From Salipiger thiooxidans (lineage in GTDB: Bacteria; Pseudomonadota; Alphaproteobacteria; Rhodobacterales; Rhodobacteraceae), in the NCBI RefSeq assembly GCF_900102075.1, contig NZ_FNAV01000013.1:62001-126000 (forward strand): DNA of 64,000 bases, written 5' to 3'. The translations under genes and the position numbers were made by a program. A model generated the notes under the pieces. It saw nothing but the letters and a program-made list of their open reading frames with translations. It had not been told where the DNA came from and searched no databases. Shown one piece after another: positions 16,496 through 23,759 of this stretch (the first letter of the stretch is position 1; each line of letters begins with the position of its first letter).

Positions 16496-16519
16496 GCCGC
16501 CCTCGCCGCGGCCCCACCC

Positions 16520-17497
16520 ATGACAACGGACAGACTGAGTTTCGCAACCGAGGCAGGCCTGAGCCTGCCCTCCGATGGTCGCATCCTGCTGCTCGGTGCG
16601 CCGGGCGATCTGGTGACCGAGGCGCTGCCGCTCGAGCGCTGCGCCGTGGTGCAACGTTTCCGCCCCGACTTCGACCTCTGGCAGCGACGCGGCGTCGATG
16701 TCTCGCTGGTGCCCGAGGGCAGTGTCACCGCCGCAGTGGTCTTCCTGCCCCGCGCCCGCGAACTTGCCGAGGCCCGCATCGCCGAGGCCTGCGCCGCCGT
16801 GCCCGATGGCCTCATCGTCGTGGATGGTCTGAAGACCGACGGCATCGAGGCGCTGGTCAAGGCGCTGAAGTCCCGCACCGAGCTCCAGGGGCAGGTCTCC
16901 AAGGCCCATGGCAAGACCGTCTGGTTCACCGCCACCGACGTCTTCGCCGACTGGGCCCGCGCGCCGGACCTCAACGCCCATGGCGACTGGACCGCGCCCG
17001 GCGTGTTCTCGGCCGACGGCCCCGACCCTGCCTCGCAGGCGCTGCTGGCCGCACTTCCCGCGAAGCTTGGCGCGCAGGTGGCCGATCTGGGCGCCGGCTG
17101 GGGAGGGCTCTCCACCGGGCTGCTGAGCCGCGATTCGCTCGCCGCGCTCCACCTCGTCGAGGCCGACCGCACCGCGCTCGACTGCGCGGAACGCAACGTC
17201 ACGGACCCGCGCGCCAGCTTTCACTGGGCCGACGCCACGAGCTGGGAGCCGCCCGCGCTGCTCGACACCGTGGTGATGAATCCGCCTTTCCATACTGGGC
17301 GCAAGGCAGATCCGGCGCTGGGTCAGGCCTTCATCGCAGCCGCCCGCCGCATGCTGAAACCGGCCGGGCAGCTATGGCTTGTCGCCAACCGTCACCTGCC
17401 CTACGAGACCGCCCTCGCGACGCATTTCCGGGCGAGCGAGGAGATCGCCGGCGACAGCCGCTTCAAGATTCTCCATGCCTCTCGCCCGAAACGCTGA
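16520..17497 (+). CDS. rsmC: RsmC-like class I SAM-dependent methyltransferase
   Basis: A 325-residue protein with the two-domain layout of RsmC (16S rRNA guanine-N2 methyltransferase): a divergent N-terminal non-catalytic domain and a C-terminal Rossmann methyltransferase. SAM-binding motif I is VADLGAGWGGLS, and the catalytic NPPFH sits in VVMNPPFHTGRKAD. The end GQLWLVANRHLPYE also fits. The rRNA target is inferred from family resemblance; RsmD/RlmG-type paralogues share the NPPF motif. It lies 24 bp after clpS and 46 bp before an SDR gene. Confidence 0.82.
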   Translation: MTTDRLSFATEAGLSLPSDGRILLLGAPGDLVTEALPLERCAVVQRFRPDFDLWQRRGVDVSLVPEGSVTAAVVFLPRARELAEARIAEACAAVPDGLIVVDGLKTDGIEALVKALKSRTELQGQVSKAHGKTVWFTATDVFADWARAPDLNAHGDWTAPGVFSADGPDPASQALLAALPAKLGAQVADLGAGWGGLSTGLLSRDSLAALHLVEADRTALDCAERNVTDPRASFHWADATSWEPPALLDTVVMNPPFHTGRKADPALGQAFIAAARRMLKPAGQLWLVANRHLPYETALATHFRASEEIAGDSRFKILHASRPKR

Positions 17498-17543
17498 TCT
17501 TCGCTAACGTCCTCGCCAGGGGACACATCGCAGGGAACGCTGC

Positions 17544-18344
17544 ATGAGCTATTCGATCGAAGGCAAGACCGCCATCGTCACGGGCGCCGCGAACGGCGTC
17601 GGTCTTTCCATCGCCCGCCACTTCGCCAACAAGGGCGCGAACGTGATGTTCGCCGACATGGACGAAAACCGCCTCGCCAAGGAATGCGGCGCCAACGAGG
17701 ACGGCGACAACATGCGCTACTTCGCCGGCGATCTCCGCGAGCGGCTGACGCTCGCCAACCTGCTCTCGGCCACGCTCGACGCCTTCGACCGGGTCGACAT
17801 TCTCGTCAACGGTGCGCGCCAGATGCTGCCCAGCGACCCGCTCGACATCGAGGACACCTCGACCGAGACGCTTCTCGGGCAGAACCTGATGACCGCGCTG
17901 CGCCTGAGCCAGATCGTCGCCAAGCGCATGATCAAGCAGACCAACGGCGACAGCGAGCGGCCCGCGGGCTCGATCATCAACCTTTCGTCCATCGCATCGC
18001 GCTGCACCCAGCCGCAGCTGATGGCCTATTCGATTTCCTGCGCCGCGCTCGACCAGATGACCCGCTCTATGGCGGTCGAGATGGCGCCGTATCGGGTGCG
18101 CGTGAACGGCGTGGGCTTCGGCTCGGTGATGTCGGCCTTCCTCAAGGACATGCTCAAGGCCCAGCCCGACTACCGCAAGGAGATCGAGGCCCACACCCCG
18201 CTCGGCCGCATCGCGGGGCCGGACGCGCTCACCGAGACGGTGCAGTTCCTCGCTTCCGACGCCTCTGGCTTCATGACCGGGCAGGTGCTGACCGTGGACG
18301 GCGGCCGCACCCTGCTTGACCCGGTGGCCGCGCCGGCGCACTGA
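17544..18344 (+). CDS. Atypical short-chain dehydrogenase/reductase lacking the catalytic lysine
   Basis: A 266-residue Rossmann protein with the nucleotide-binding TGAANGVGLSIARHF at the N-terminus and the C-terminal VNGVGFGSV and GFMTGQVLTVDGG segments of classical SDRs. Two key sites deviate. The NNAG motif is NGAR, and the YxxxK active site reads YSISC, so the catalytic lysine is a cysteine. The serine (NLSSIASRC) and tyrosine are present. It may be inactive, regulatory or mechanistically changed. It sits 48 bp ahead of hemF on the same strand, and both could share a transcript. Confidence 0.85.
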   Translation: MSYSIEGKTAIVTGAANGVGLSIARHFANKGANVMFADMDENRLAKECGANEDGDNMRYFAGDLRERLTLANLLSATLDAFDRVDILVNGARQMLPSDPLDIEDTSTETLLGQNLMTALRLSQIVAKRMIKQTNGDSERPAGSIINLSSIASRCTQPQLMAYSISCAALDQMTRSMAVEMAPYRVRVNGVGFGSVMSAFLKDMLKAQPDYRKEIEAHTPLGRIAGPDALTETVQFLASDASGFMTGQVLTVDGGRTLLDPVAAPAH

Positions 18345-18392
18345 CGCAGGGCCATTTCCCAGGCAAGCACCGCGCGACCTCAGGAGACTGCA

Positions 18393-19289
18393 ATGACCGA
18401 CACCGACGCCTTCGCCGAGCGCAAATCCCGCGCATCGGCCTGGTTCCGCAGCCTGCGCGACGAGATCGTCGCCGTCTTCGAGGGGCTCGAAGCGAGCCAT
18501 GCAGAGGGCCCGTTCTCGGACATGGCGCCGGGCAGTTTCGAGGTCACGCCGACGACCCGCACCGCCGATGACGGCTCTGACGCGGGCGGCGGGCTGATGA
18601 GCGTTATGCGCGGCGGGCGGGTCTTCGAGAAGGTCGGCGTCAACGTCTCGACCGTCTACGGCACGCTCGGCGAGGCGGCGCAGAAGTCGATGGCGGCGCG
18701 CGGCGTGCCCGGCATCGAGGCCGACCCGCGGTTCTGGGCCAGTGGCATCAGCCTCGTCGCACACATGCAAAACCCGCATGTGCCGGCGGTCCACATGAAC
18801 ACCCGCATGTTCTGGACGCCGAACGCCTGGTGGTTCGGGGGCGGGTCCGACCTGAACCCCTGCCTCGAATACGACGAGGACACCGCGCATTTCCACGCCA
18901 TGCAGCAGGCACATCTCGACCCGCACGACCCGGCGCTCTACCCCGCGCTCAAGGCTTGGGCGGACGAGTATTTCTACATCCCACACCGCGCGCGCGCGCG
19001 CGGTGTGGGCGGCATCTTCATGGACGACCGCAACACCGGCGACTGGGAGGCGGATTTCGCGCTGACCCAGGACATCGGGCGCGCCTTCCTTCCCGCTTGG
19101 GTTCCTCTGGTCGAATCGCGACGCACCCTGCGCTTCGGCACCGCCGAGAAGGACGCTCAGCTCGTCCATCGCGGGCTCTACGCCGAGTACAACCTCGTCT
19201 ACGACCGCGGCACCAAGTTCGGCCTCGCCACCGGCCACGACGCCAACGCGGTGCTGATGAGTCTCCCACCCCTCGCGAAGTGGGTCTGA
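18393..19289 (+). CDS. hemF: Oxygen-dependent coproporphyrinogen III oxidase
   Basis: A 298-residue cytosolic enzyme that oxidatively decarboxylates coproporphyrinogen III to protoporphyrinogen IX using O2. Family signatures are GKVFEKVGVN-like RVFEKVGVNVSTVYG, HMNTRMF, WWFGGGSDLNP, the PHRARARGVGGIFMDD loop, and EYNLVYDRGTKFGL near the C-terminus. With hemE and hemC this is the third haem gene in the window. The start has AGGAGACTGCA before the ATG. A 30-bp perfect palindrome lies inside the gene. Confidence 0.96.
   Translation: MTDTDAFAERKSRASAWFRSLRDEIVAVFEGLEASHAEGPFSDMAPGSFEVTPTTRTADDGSDAGGGLMSVMRGGRVFEKVGVNVSTVYGTLGEAAQKSMAARGVPGIEADPRFWASGISLVAHMQNPHVPAVHMNTRMFWTPNAWWFGGGSDLNPCLEYDEDTAHFHAMQQAHLDPHDPALYPALKAWADEYFYIPHRARARGVGGIFMDDRNTGDWEADFALTQDIGRAFLPAWVPLVESRRTLRFGTAEKDAQLVHRGLYAEYNLVYDRGTKFGLATGHDANAVLMSLPPLAKWV
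18980..19009. repeat. 30-bp perfect palindrome inside hemF
   Basis: CCCACACCGCGCGCG (18980-18994) is followed at once by its exact reverse complement (18995-19009). It encodes the conserved PHRARARGVGG turn of HemF, so protein conservation together with arginine codon choice (CGC GCG CGC) may explain it. It could form a cruciform or an RNA hairpin. Confidence 0.85.
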
Positions 19290-19354
19290 GCAGCCTGTCA
19301 CACTGCTGACCTCCCGAACCGCGATGGTTTCGCCGCGTATCCCGTAGGCGCAGG

Positions 19355-20017
19355 TCAAAACAGCCCCGCCTCCTTGGCAAAGATCGCCGCCTGCGTCCGG
19401 TTGGCCGCGCCGATCTTGCGATAGAGCGTCTTGACGTGCAGCTTCACCGTGGGTTCGCGGATATCGAGATCGCGCGCGATCTCCTTGTTGGACTTGCCCT
19501 GCGTCAGCCGTTCCAGCACCTCCATCTCGCGCCGCGACAAGCGATCCGCCAACGGGTTGCGCCCTTTCTCCTCGGCCGTGCGGAGGAACTCGAGCGGCGC
19601 GTATTGTTCGCCCATCGACATGAAGCGCACCGCGTTCACCAATGACTTCGCCGACAGCGTCTTGGGCACGAACCCCGCGGCCCCCGCGGCAAGCACCTTT
19701 TCGGCGACCTCGGGACTGGCCGTGCCCGAGATGACCGCGACCCGCCGGGCGCCGTTCAGACGGCTCATCCGGGCGAACCCCTCAAGCTCGTTCATTCCTG
19801 GCATCGAATAGTCGAGCAGCACGAGGTCGAAAACTTCGCCCCCCTGCACAAGAGCCTCGGCCTCGGAATAGCTGGCGACGGTGACGGTCTCGAACTCCCC
19901 CTCGCCCTCGAGGAAGAGCTTCAGCGTGTCGCGCAGCAGGTCGTGATCGTCGGCGATCAGAACGCGCAGCGCAGGCAGGCGGCTGCTCGCCGCGCGCGGG
20001 TTCGGATTGGCCGTCAA
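19355..20017 (-). CDS. LuxR/NarL-type response regulator
   Basis: A 220-residue regulator. The receiver domain has the acidic pair D23-D24 and the phosphoacceptor D69 in LLDYSMPG. The C-terminal LuxR-type helix-turn-helix spans about 155-210 with LSRREMEVLERLTQGKSNKE and TVKLHVKTLYRKIGA. It is divergently transcribed from the SUOX-fold/hybrid kinase pair, which suggests it is the output of that kinase through the kinase's Hpt domain, although this is inference. Target genes are unknown. Confidence 0.92.
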   Translation of the reverse strand: MTANPNPRAASSRLPALRVLIADDHDLLRDTLKLFLEGEGEFETVTVASYSEAEALVQGGEVFDLVLLDYSMPGMNELEGFARMSRLNGARRVAVISGTASPEVAEKVLAAGAAGFVPKTLSAKSLVNAVRFMSMGEQYAPLEFLRTAEEKGRNPLADRLSRREMEVLERLTQGKSNKEIARDLDIREPTVKLHVKTLYRKIGAANRTQAAIFAKEAGLF

Positions 20018-20271
20018 GATGTCGTCCCCTTGGTGTTGTCCGGCGAATCGCCTGCGGTCGGTCTGGCAGGCAGCACGCGAAGGCCGTTGAAATCATGGAC
20101 AGGCGCGGCCCCCGTCCGGTTTGCGGGCGCACCCCGATCGGATGGGGCGCTCCTGAAAGATAGCTGCCACGTCTCTCCGATTTGTTAACGGTCATCCGGT
20201 ATTCCGAGAGTCACCTCACACCGGCGTTCTACCCGAGGCACGATTCGACCAGGAAAGGAGTGGCCCGCCCG

Positions 20272-20775
20272 ATGCACCGTCTCGCCCGAGTTCTTCACGC
20301 GATTCTCCTGCTTGCCGGACCCCTTGCCGCCGAAAGCCTGCCGGCCGCTCTCGCTGCGCCACTGTTGACCGTCACCGGGCAGATTGCGGACCGCAATGCG
20401 GGCGACGCCGTCGTCTTCGACCTCGCCATGCTCGAGGCCATGCCGGCGCAGAGCTTCACCACCCGGACGGCCTGGACCGACCGCGCCCAGCACTTCACCG
20501 GCGTAGCGCTACGCGATCTGATGACGGCAGTCGGGGCCTCGGGTTCTCGGCTCCGTGCGACAGCGATCAACGGATACAGCGTCGAAATCCCGGCCGCCGG
20601 ATGGCGCGAACCCGTGCCCATTATCGCCTACCGGCGCAATGGGGTGGTGATGTCATTGCGCGAGCGCGGGCCTCTCTGGATCGTCTATCCCTATGATGAC
20701 GCCACCGAATACCGCAGCGCTCGGGCCTATTCGCACAGCATCCGGCAACTCGACCGCATCGCCGTGCTCGACTGA
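20272..20775 (+). CDS. Periplasmic SUOX-fold (oxidoreductase molybdopterin-binding-like) protein without Mo-ligand cysteine
   Basis: A 167-residue secreted protein. A signal peptide covers about residues 1-27, ending near LAAP. The rest fits the small stand-alone molybdopterin-binding fold (LLTVTGQIADRN, AQHFTGVALRDLM, YSVEIPAAGW, GPLWIVYPYDD). YedY and SUOX bind molybdenum through a cysteine, yet the mature protein here has no cysteine, so it probably does not hold an active cofactor. It stops 3 bp before a hybrid histidine kinase with a periplasmic domain, which points to a sensory accessory role. The ATG at 20272 lies behind AGGAAAGGAG; a GTG at 20260 is an alternative start. Confidence 0.78.
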   Translation: MHRLARVLHAILLLAGPLAAESLPAALAAPLLTVTGQIADRNAGDAVVFDLAMLEAMPAQSFTTRTAWTDRAQHFTGVALRDLMTAVGASGSRLRATAINGYSVEIPAAGWREPVPIIAYRRNGVVMSLRERGPLWIVYPYDDATEYRSARAYSHSIRQLDRIAVLD

Positions 20776-20778
20776 TCC

Positions 20779-23355
20779 ATGCAGCCTCTGGCACCTCCCG
20801 AATCGCGCGATACCGGGACCGCGCTGCTGCAGTCGGCGATTGCCAGCGTGTCTCTGCTGCTCTGCGGCGGGCTGGTTGTCTGGCTCGGCTGGATGGTCCT
20901 GCGCGAGATTGACGCCTTTTCGACCGCCAATTCGGACAACCTGCAATGGAACCTGTCGCAGGCGGACGTGGAGGTCCTGCAGTTCCGTCTCGCGGTTGCT
21001 GAAGCGCGCGAGCGGCCCGATGCACTGCCTGAGGTCCGGCTGCGCTTCGACATTCTCTACAGCCGCATGACCACGCTGCAAAACGGGCGGCTGTTCCGGC
21101 TGCTCCAGACCGTACCCGACTTCGCCGCGCCGCAAGAGCGGGCAAGCGCATTCCTTGACCAGAGCATCCCGCTGATCGACGGGCCGGATGATGCGCTGTA
21201 CGCCAAGCTGCCCGAGCTTGCCGAAGGCGCTGCCATGGCGGGCGCGGACGTGCGCGCGCTGTCGCTGGCGGGACTCTCGACTTTTGCCGAGCTGTCGGAT
21301 TCCCGGCGCGAGCGCGTGTCCGGCCTGCTGGGATACATGGCCGGCGCGCTGGTCACCCTGTTTCTCGGGCTGAGCCTTCTGGCGCTCACGATGTTCCGGC
21401 TTTTCCGCGTCGCGCGCCGACGCGCGGACGCAATCGAGATCGCCGGCGCAAGGCTGCGGACAATTGTCGAGACATCGCCAGACGCCATCGTCGTGACGGA
21501 TGAGGACGGCCTTGTCCGCGGCTTCAACACCGCCGCAGAGCATATGCTGGGCTATGGTCGAGACAATGTCTTCGGAAAGCCCGCGCGTCAGCTCTTCGCT
21601 CCGCCCGAATTGCCGAACGAACGCACCGCCACGCTTTTCGCATTTGCCGATGAGCGCCGCCGTCCGACCCCCGAGGAGCGAAGATTCGAAATATCGCTGC
21701 GCGACCGTGACGGGAGGTTGTTCCCTGCGGAGTTCTCGATCGACCGCGCCGGCACCGACGATCCGCTCTATGTCGCCTACATTCGCGACATCTCGCGGTG
21801 GAAGGAGGTCGAGGAACAACTGACCGAGGCGCGTGACCGCGCGCTCGCGGGCGAACGCTCGAAATCCGAGTTCCTCGCCGTCATGAGCCACGAGATGCGC
21901 ACGCCACTCAACGGTCTCCTCGGGACCCTTCAACTCCTGCGCGATGAGGAGCTGACGGAGCGACAGTGCGCCATGATCGACCGGATGGAAGCGTCGGGCA
22001 GGTTACTGCTTGAGCTCGTCAATGACGTGCTTGATCTCACCAAGTTTGAGGCTGGCAAGATGACCGCCGAGCACGCACCGTTTTCGCTGACTGCGCTTGT
22101 TGGCGGTGTCGTCGAGACCGTGCGCCCCATCGCGGACCGCTATCGTAATGCGCTGAGCTGGCGCTGGGTCGGCCCCGAGGGCGATTGGGTGGACGGCGAC
22201 GCGCGACGGCTCCGGCAAGTCCTGCTGAACCTGGTCGGCAATGCGCTCAAGTTCACCCGCGACGGCACCGTGGAGATCGAGGCCGAATATCTCGACGACG
22301 TAGGCAACGCGCTGGAACTGCGCGTGATCGACAGCGGAATCGGGATTCGCGAGGAAGATCTCGCGCGGATCTTCCGGGACTTCGAAACACTCGATTCCTC
22401 CTACGCGCGCGAGGCCGGAGGCACCGGGCTCGGGCTGGGGATCGCACAGCGGTTTGCCCGACTGATGGGCGGCAGCATTGGCGCCGAGAGCGAGCCGGGT
22501 GAGGGAAGCCTGTTCTGGGTACGGCTTCCTCTGCCTCAAACTGCACGTGGCGCAACCGAGGATGCGCCTGTTCCGGAGAGCGCGGAACTGCCCCAGCGAC
22601 CTCTCGACCTGCTGATCGTCGAGGACAACGAGATCAACCGGTTCATCCTTTTCCGGTTTCTGGAGAAAGATGGTCACAGGGTGGAGCTGGCGCTGGATGG
22701 GCAGGCGGGTGTCGATGCTGCTATGCGCCGGCGCTTCGACGCGATCTTCATGGACATATCGATGCCCGTCATGGACGGCACCACCGCTGCCCGCCAGATC
22801 CGCGCGGGTGGCGGTGCGTCGGCGAAAACACCGATCATCGCGCTCACGGCTCATGCTTTCGCCGAGGAACGGAAGAGTTTCGAAGCGGCAGGCATGAATG
22901 CCTTTCTGACGAAGCCAGTGGACCGCAGGCAGATCCGTGAGACGCTCTCGGGACTGTTCGCGGGTGAGTTTCCCTGCGCCCCGCACGACCAAAGTAACGA
23001 AGAAGAGGCAGGCCGCAATGTCGCGTTGGTCGACCTCGAGCGACCTCGCGAACTGATCGACGCGCTTCCGGAAGAAGCGGCTCGGGCCCTTCTGGAGCGA
23101 TTTCTCGATGAGACCGAGCGTGATCTCGAGTGGCTCGCTCAGGCCGACGTTCGTGATCAGGAGATCGCCGCGGTGGCGCATCGCTGCGCAGGTTCTTGCG
23201 GAACCTTCGGTGCCGAGGCGCTCCGCCATGCGCTGCTCCAGATCGAGGCGGTCATCAAGGCTGGAGACCTGGCTGACTCGAAAGCCCTTCAGGCGCTCGG
23301 TGGATTGTGGCAGCGGACACGCTTTGTCCTGGAGGGGCTGGTTGATCAGTCATGA
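20779..23355 (+). CDS. Hybrid sensor histidine kinase (PAS-HisKA-HATPase-REC-Hpt)
   Basis: An 858-residue inner-membrane kinase. TM1 is about 18-42, a periplasmic helical sensor region about 43-183, and TM2 about 184-208. A PAS domain lies at 220-345, HisKA has His371 in MSHEMRTPLNG, the ATPase N box is NLVGNALKFT (484-493) with GxG motifs DSGIGI and GGTGLGLG, the receiver has Asp659 in FMDISMPVMDG, and the Hpt domain has His801 in VAHRCAGSCGTFGA. All phosphorelay residues are present. It is cotranscribed with the upstream SUOX-fold protein; the divergent LuxR-type regulator is the likely final acceptor. The signal is unknown. Confidence 0.93.
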   Translation: MQPLAPPESRDTGTALLQSAIASVSLLLCGGLVVWLGWMVLREIDAFSTANSDNLQWNLSQADVEVLQFRLAVAEARERPDALPEVRLRFDILYSRMTTLQNGRLFRLLQTVPDFAAPQERASAFLDQSIPLIDGPDDALYAKLPELAEGAAMAGADVRALSLAGLSTFAELSDSRRERVSGLLGYMAGALVTLFLGLSLLALTMFRLFRVARRRADAIEIAGARLRTIVETSPDAIVVTDEDGLVRGFNTAAEHMLGYGRDNVFGKPARQLFAPPELPNERTATLFAFADERRRPTPEERRFEISLRDRDGRLFPAEFSIDRAGTDDPLYVAYIRDISRWKEVEEQLTEARDRALAGERSKSEFLAVMSHEMRTPLNGLLGTLQLLRDEELTERQCAMIDRMEASGRLLLELVNDVLDLTKFEAGKMTAEHAPFSLTALVGGVVETVRPIADRYRNALSWRWVGPEGDWVDGDARRLRQVLLNLVGNALKFTRDGTVEIEAEYLDDVGNALELRVIDSGIGIREEDLARIFRDFETLDSSYAREAGGTGLGLGIAQRFARLMGGSIGAESEPGEGSLFWVRLPLPQTARGATEDAPVPESAELPQRPLDLLIVEDNEINRFILFRFLEKDGHRVELALDGQAGVDAAMRRRFDAIFMDISMPVMDGTTAARQIRAGGGASAKTPIIALTAHAFAEERKSFEAAGMNAFLTKPVDRRQIRETLSGLFAGEFPCAPHDQSNEEEAGRNVALVDLERPRELIDALPEEAARALLERFLDETERDLEWLAQADVRDQEIAAVAHRCAGSCGTFGAEALRHALLQIEAVIKAGDLADSKALQALGGLWQRTRFVLEGLVDQS

Positions 23356-23759
23356 TCGCTGCCATGAGGCTTCTTCAGAGCAGGACGTCAGAAAAGCCGG
23401 GACGAATATCGAGCTCTGCGAAACTCTGCAGGATCAAAGTCCGCGTCTCCACCGCACGCCTGCGAACAGGTTGTGGCTATTCGCAATATCCCGGGCAGCC
23501 TGATCCCTCCGGCATCGTAAAACGCCCGAACGCGCGCCCGGCATCCCAGTTGCTGGATTTCGACACGCCCTCGGCCTGGGCCTCAAGCGTAGGCGGCAGC
23601 ACCTGTTGGCGGTCTTCGCTCATCGCGCAGATGGCGCCCACTCGCGCCGCCTCTGGTGCCGAAATGGCGCAGCCCCGGCCATAACGTTCGGCTCAGCAAA
23701 AACAGTCTCCGAGACGCCGAGAGATGCCAGCTGTGCATGATCAGCCGCAGCAATGCAGC
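23356..23759. other. 404-bp gap between hybrid kinase and chemoreceptor genes
   Basis: The two flanking genes converge. No tRNA, terminator with T-tract or strong repeat is visible. Base composition is more mixed than in the neighbouring genes. One short minus-strand frame (23477-23623) has moderately coding-like codon use and is listed separately. The interval may be decayed coding sequence. Confidence 0.5.
23477..23623 (-). CDS. Possible small ORF, 48 residues, unknown
   Basis: An ATG at 23623 opens a 48-codon frame, beginning MSEDRQQVLPPTLEAQ and ending GSGCPGYCE. By my count about 35 of 48 codons end in G or C, somewhat below clear genes nearby. The same frame stays open upstream for about 25 more codons without a better start. 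No ribosome-binding site or domain is recognised. It could be a gene remnant or chance; I would not rely on it. Confidence 0.2.
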   Translation of the reverse strand: MSEDRQQVLPPTLEAQAEGVSKSSNWDAGRAFGRFTMPEGSGCPGYCE

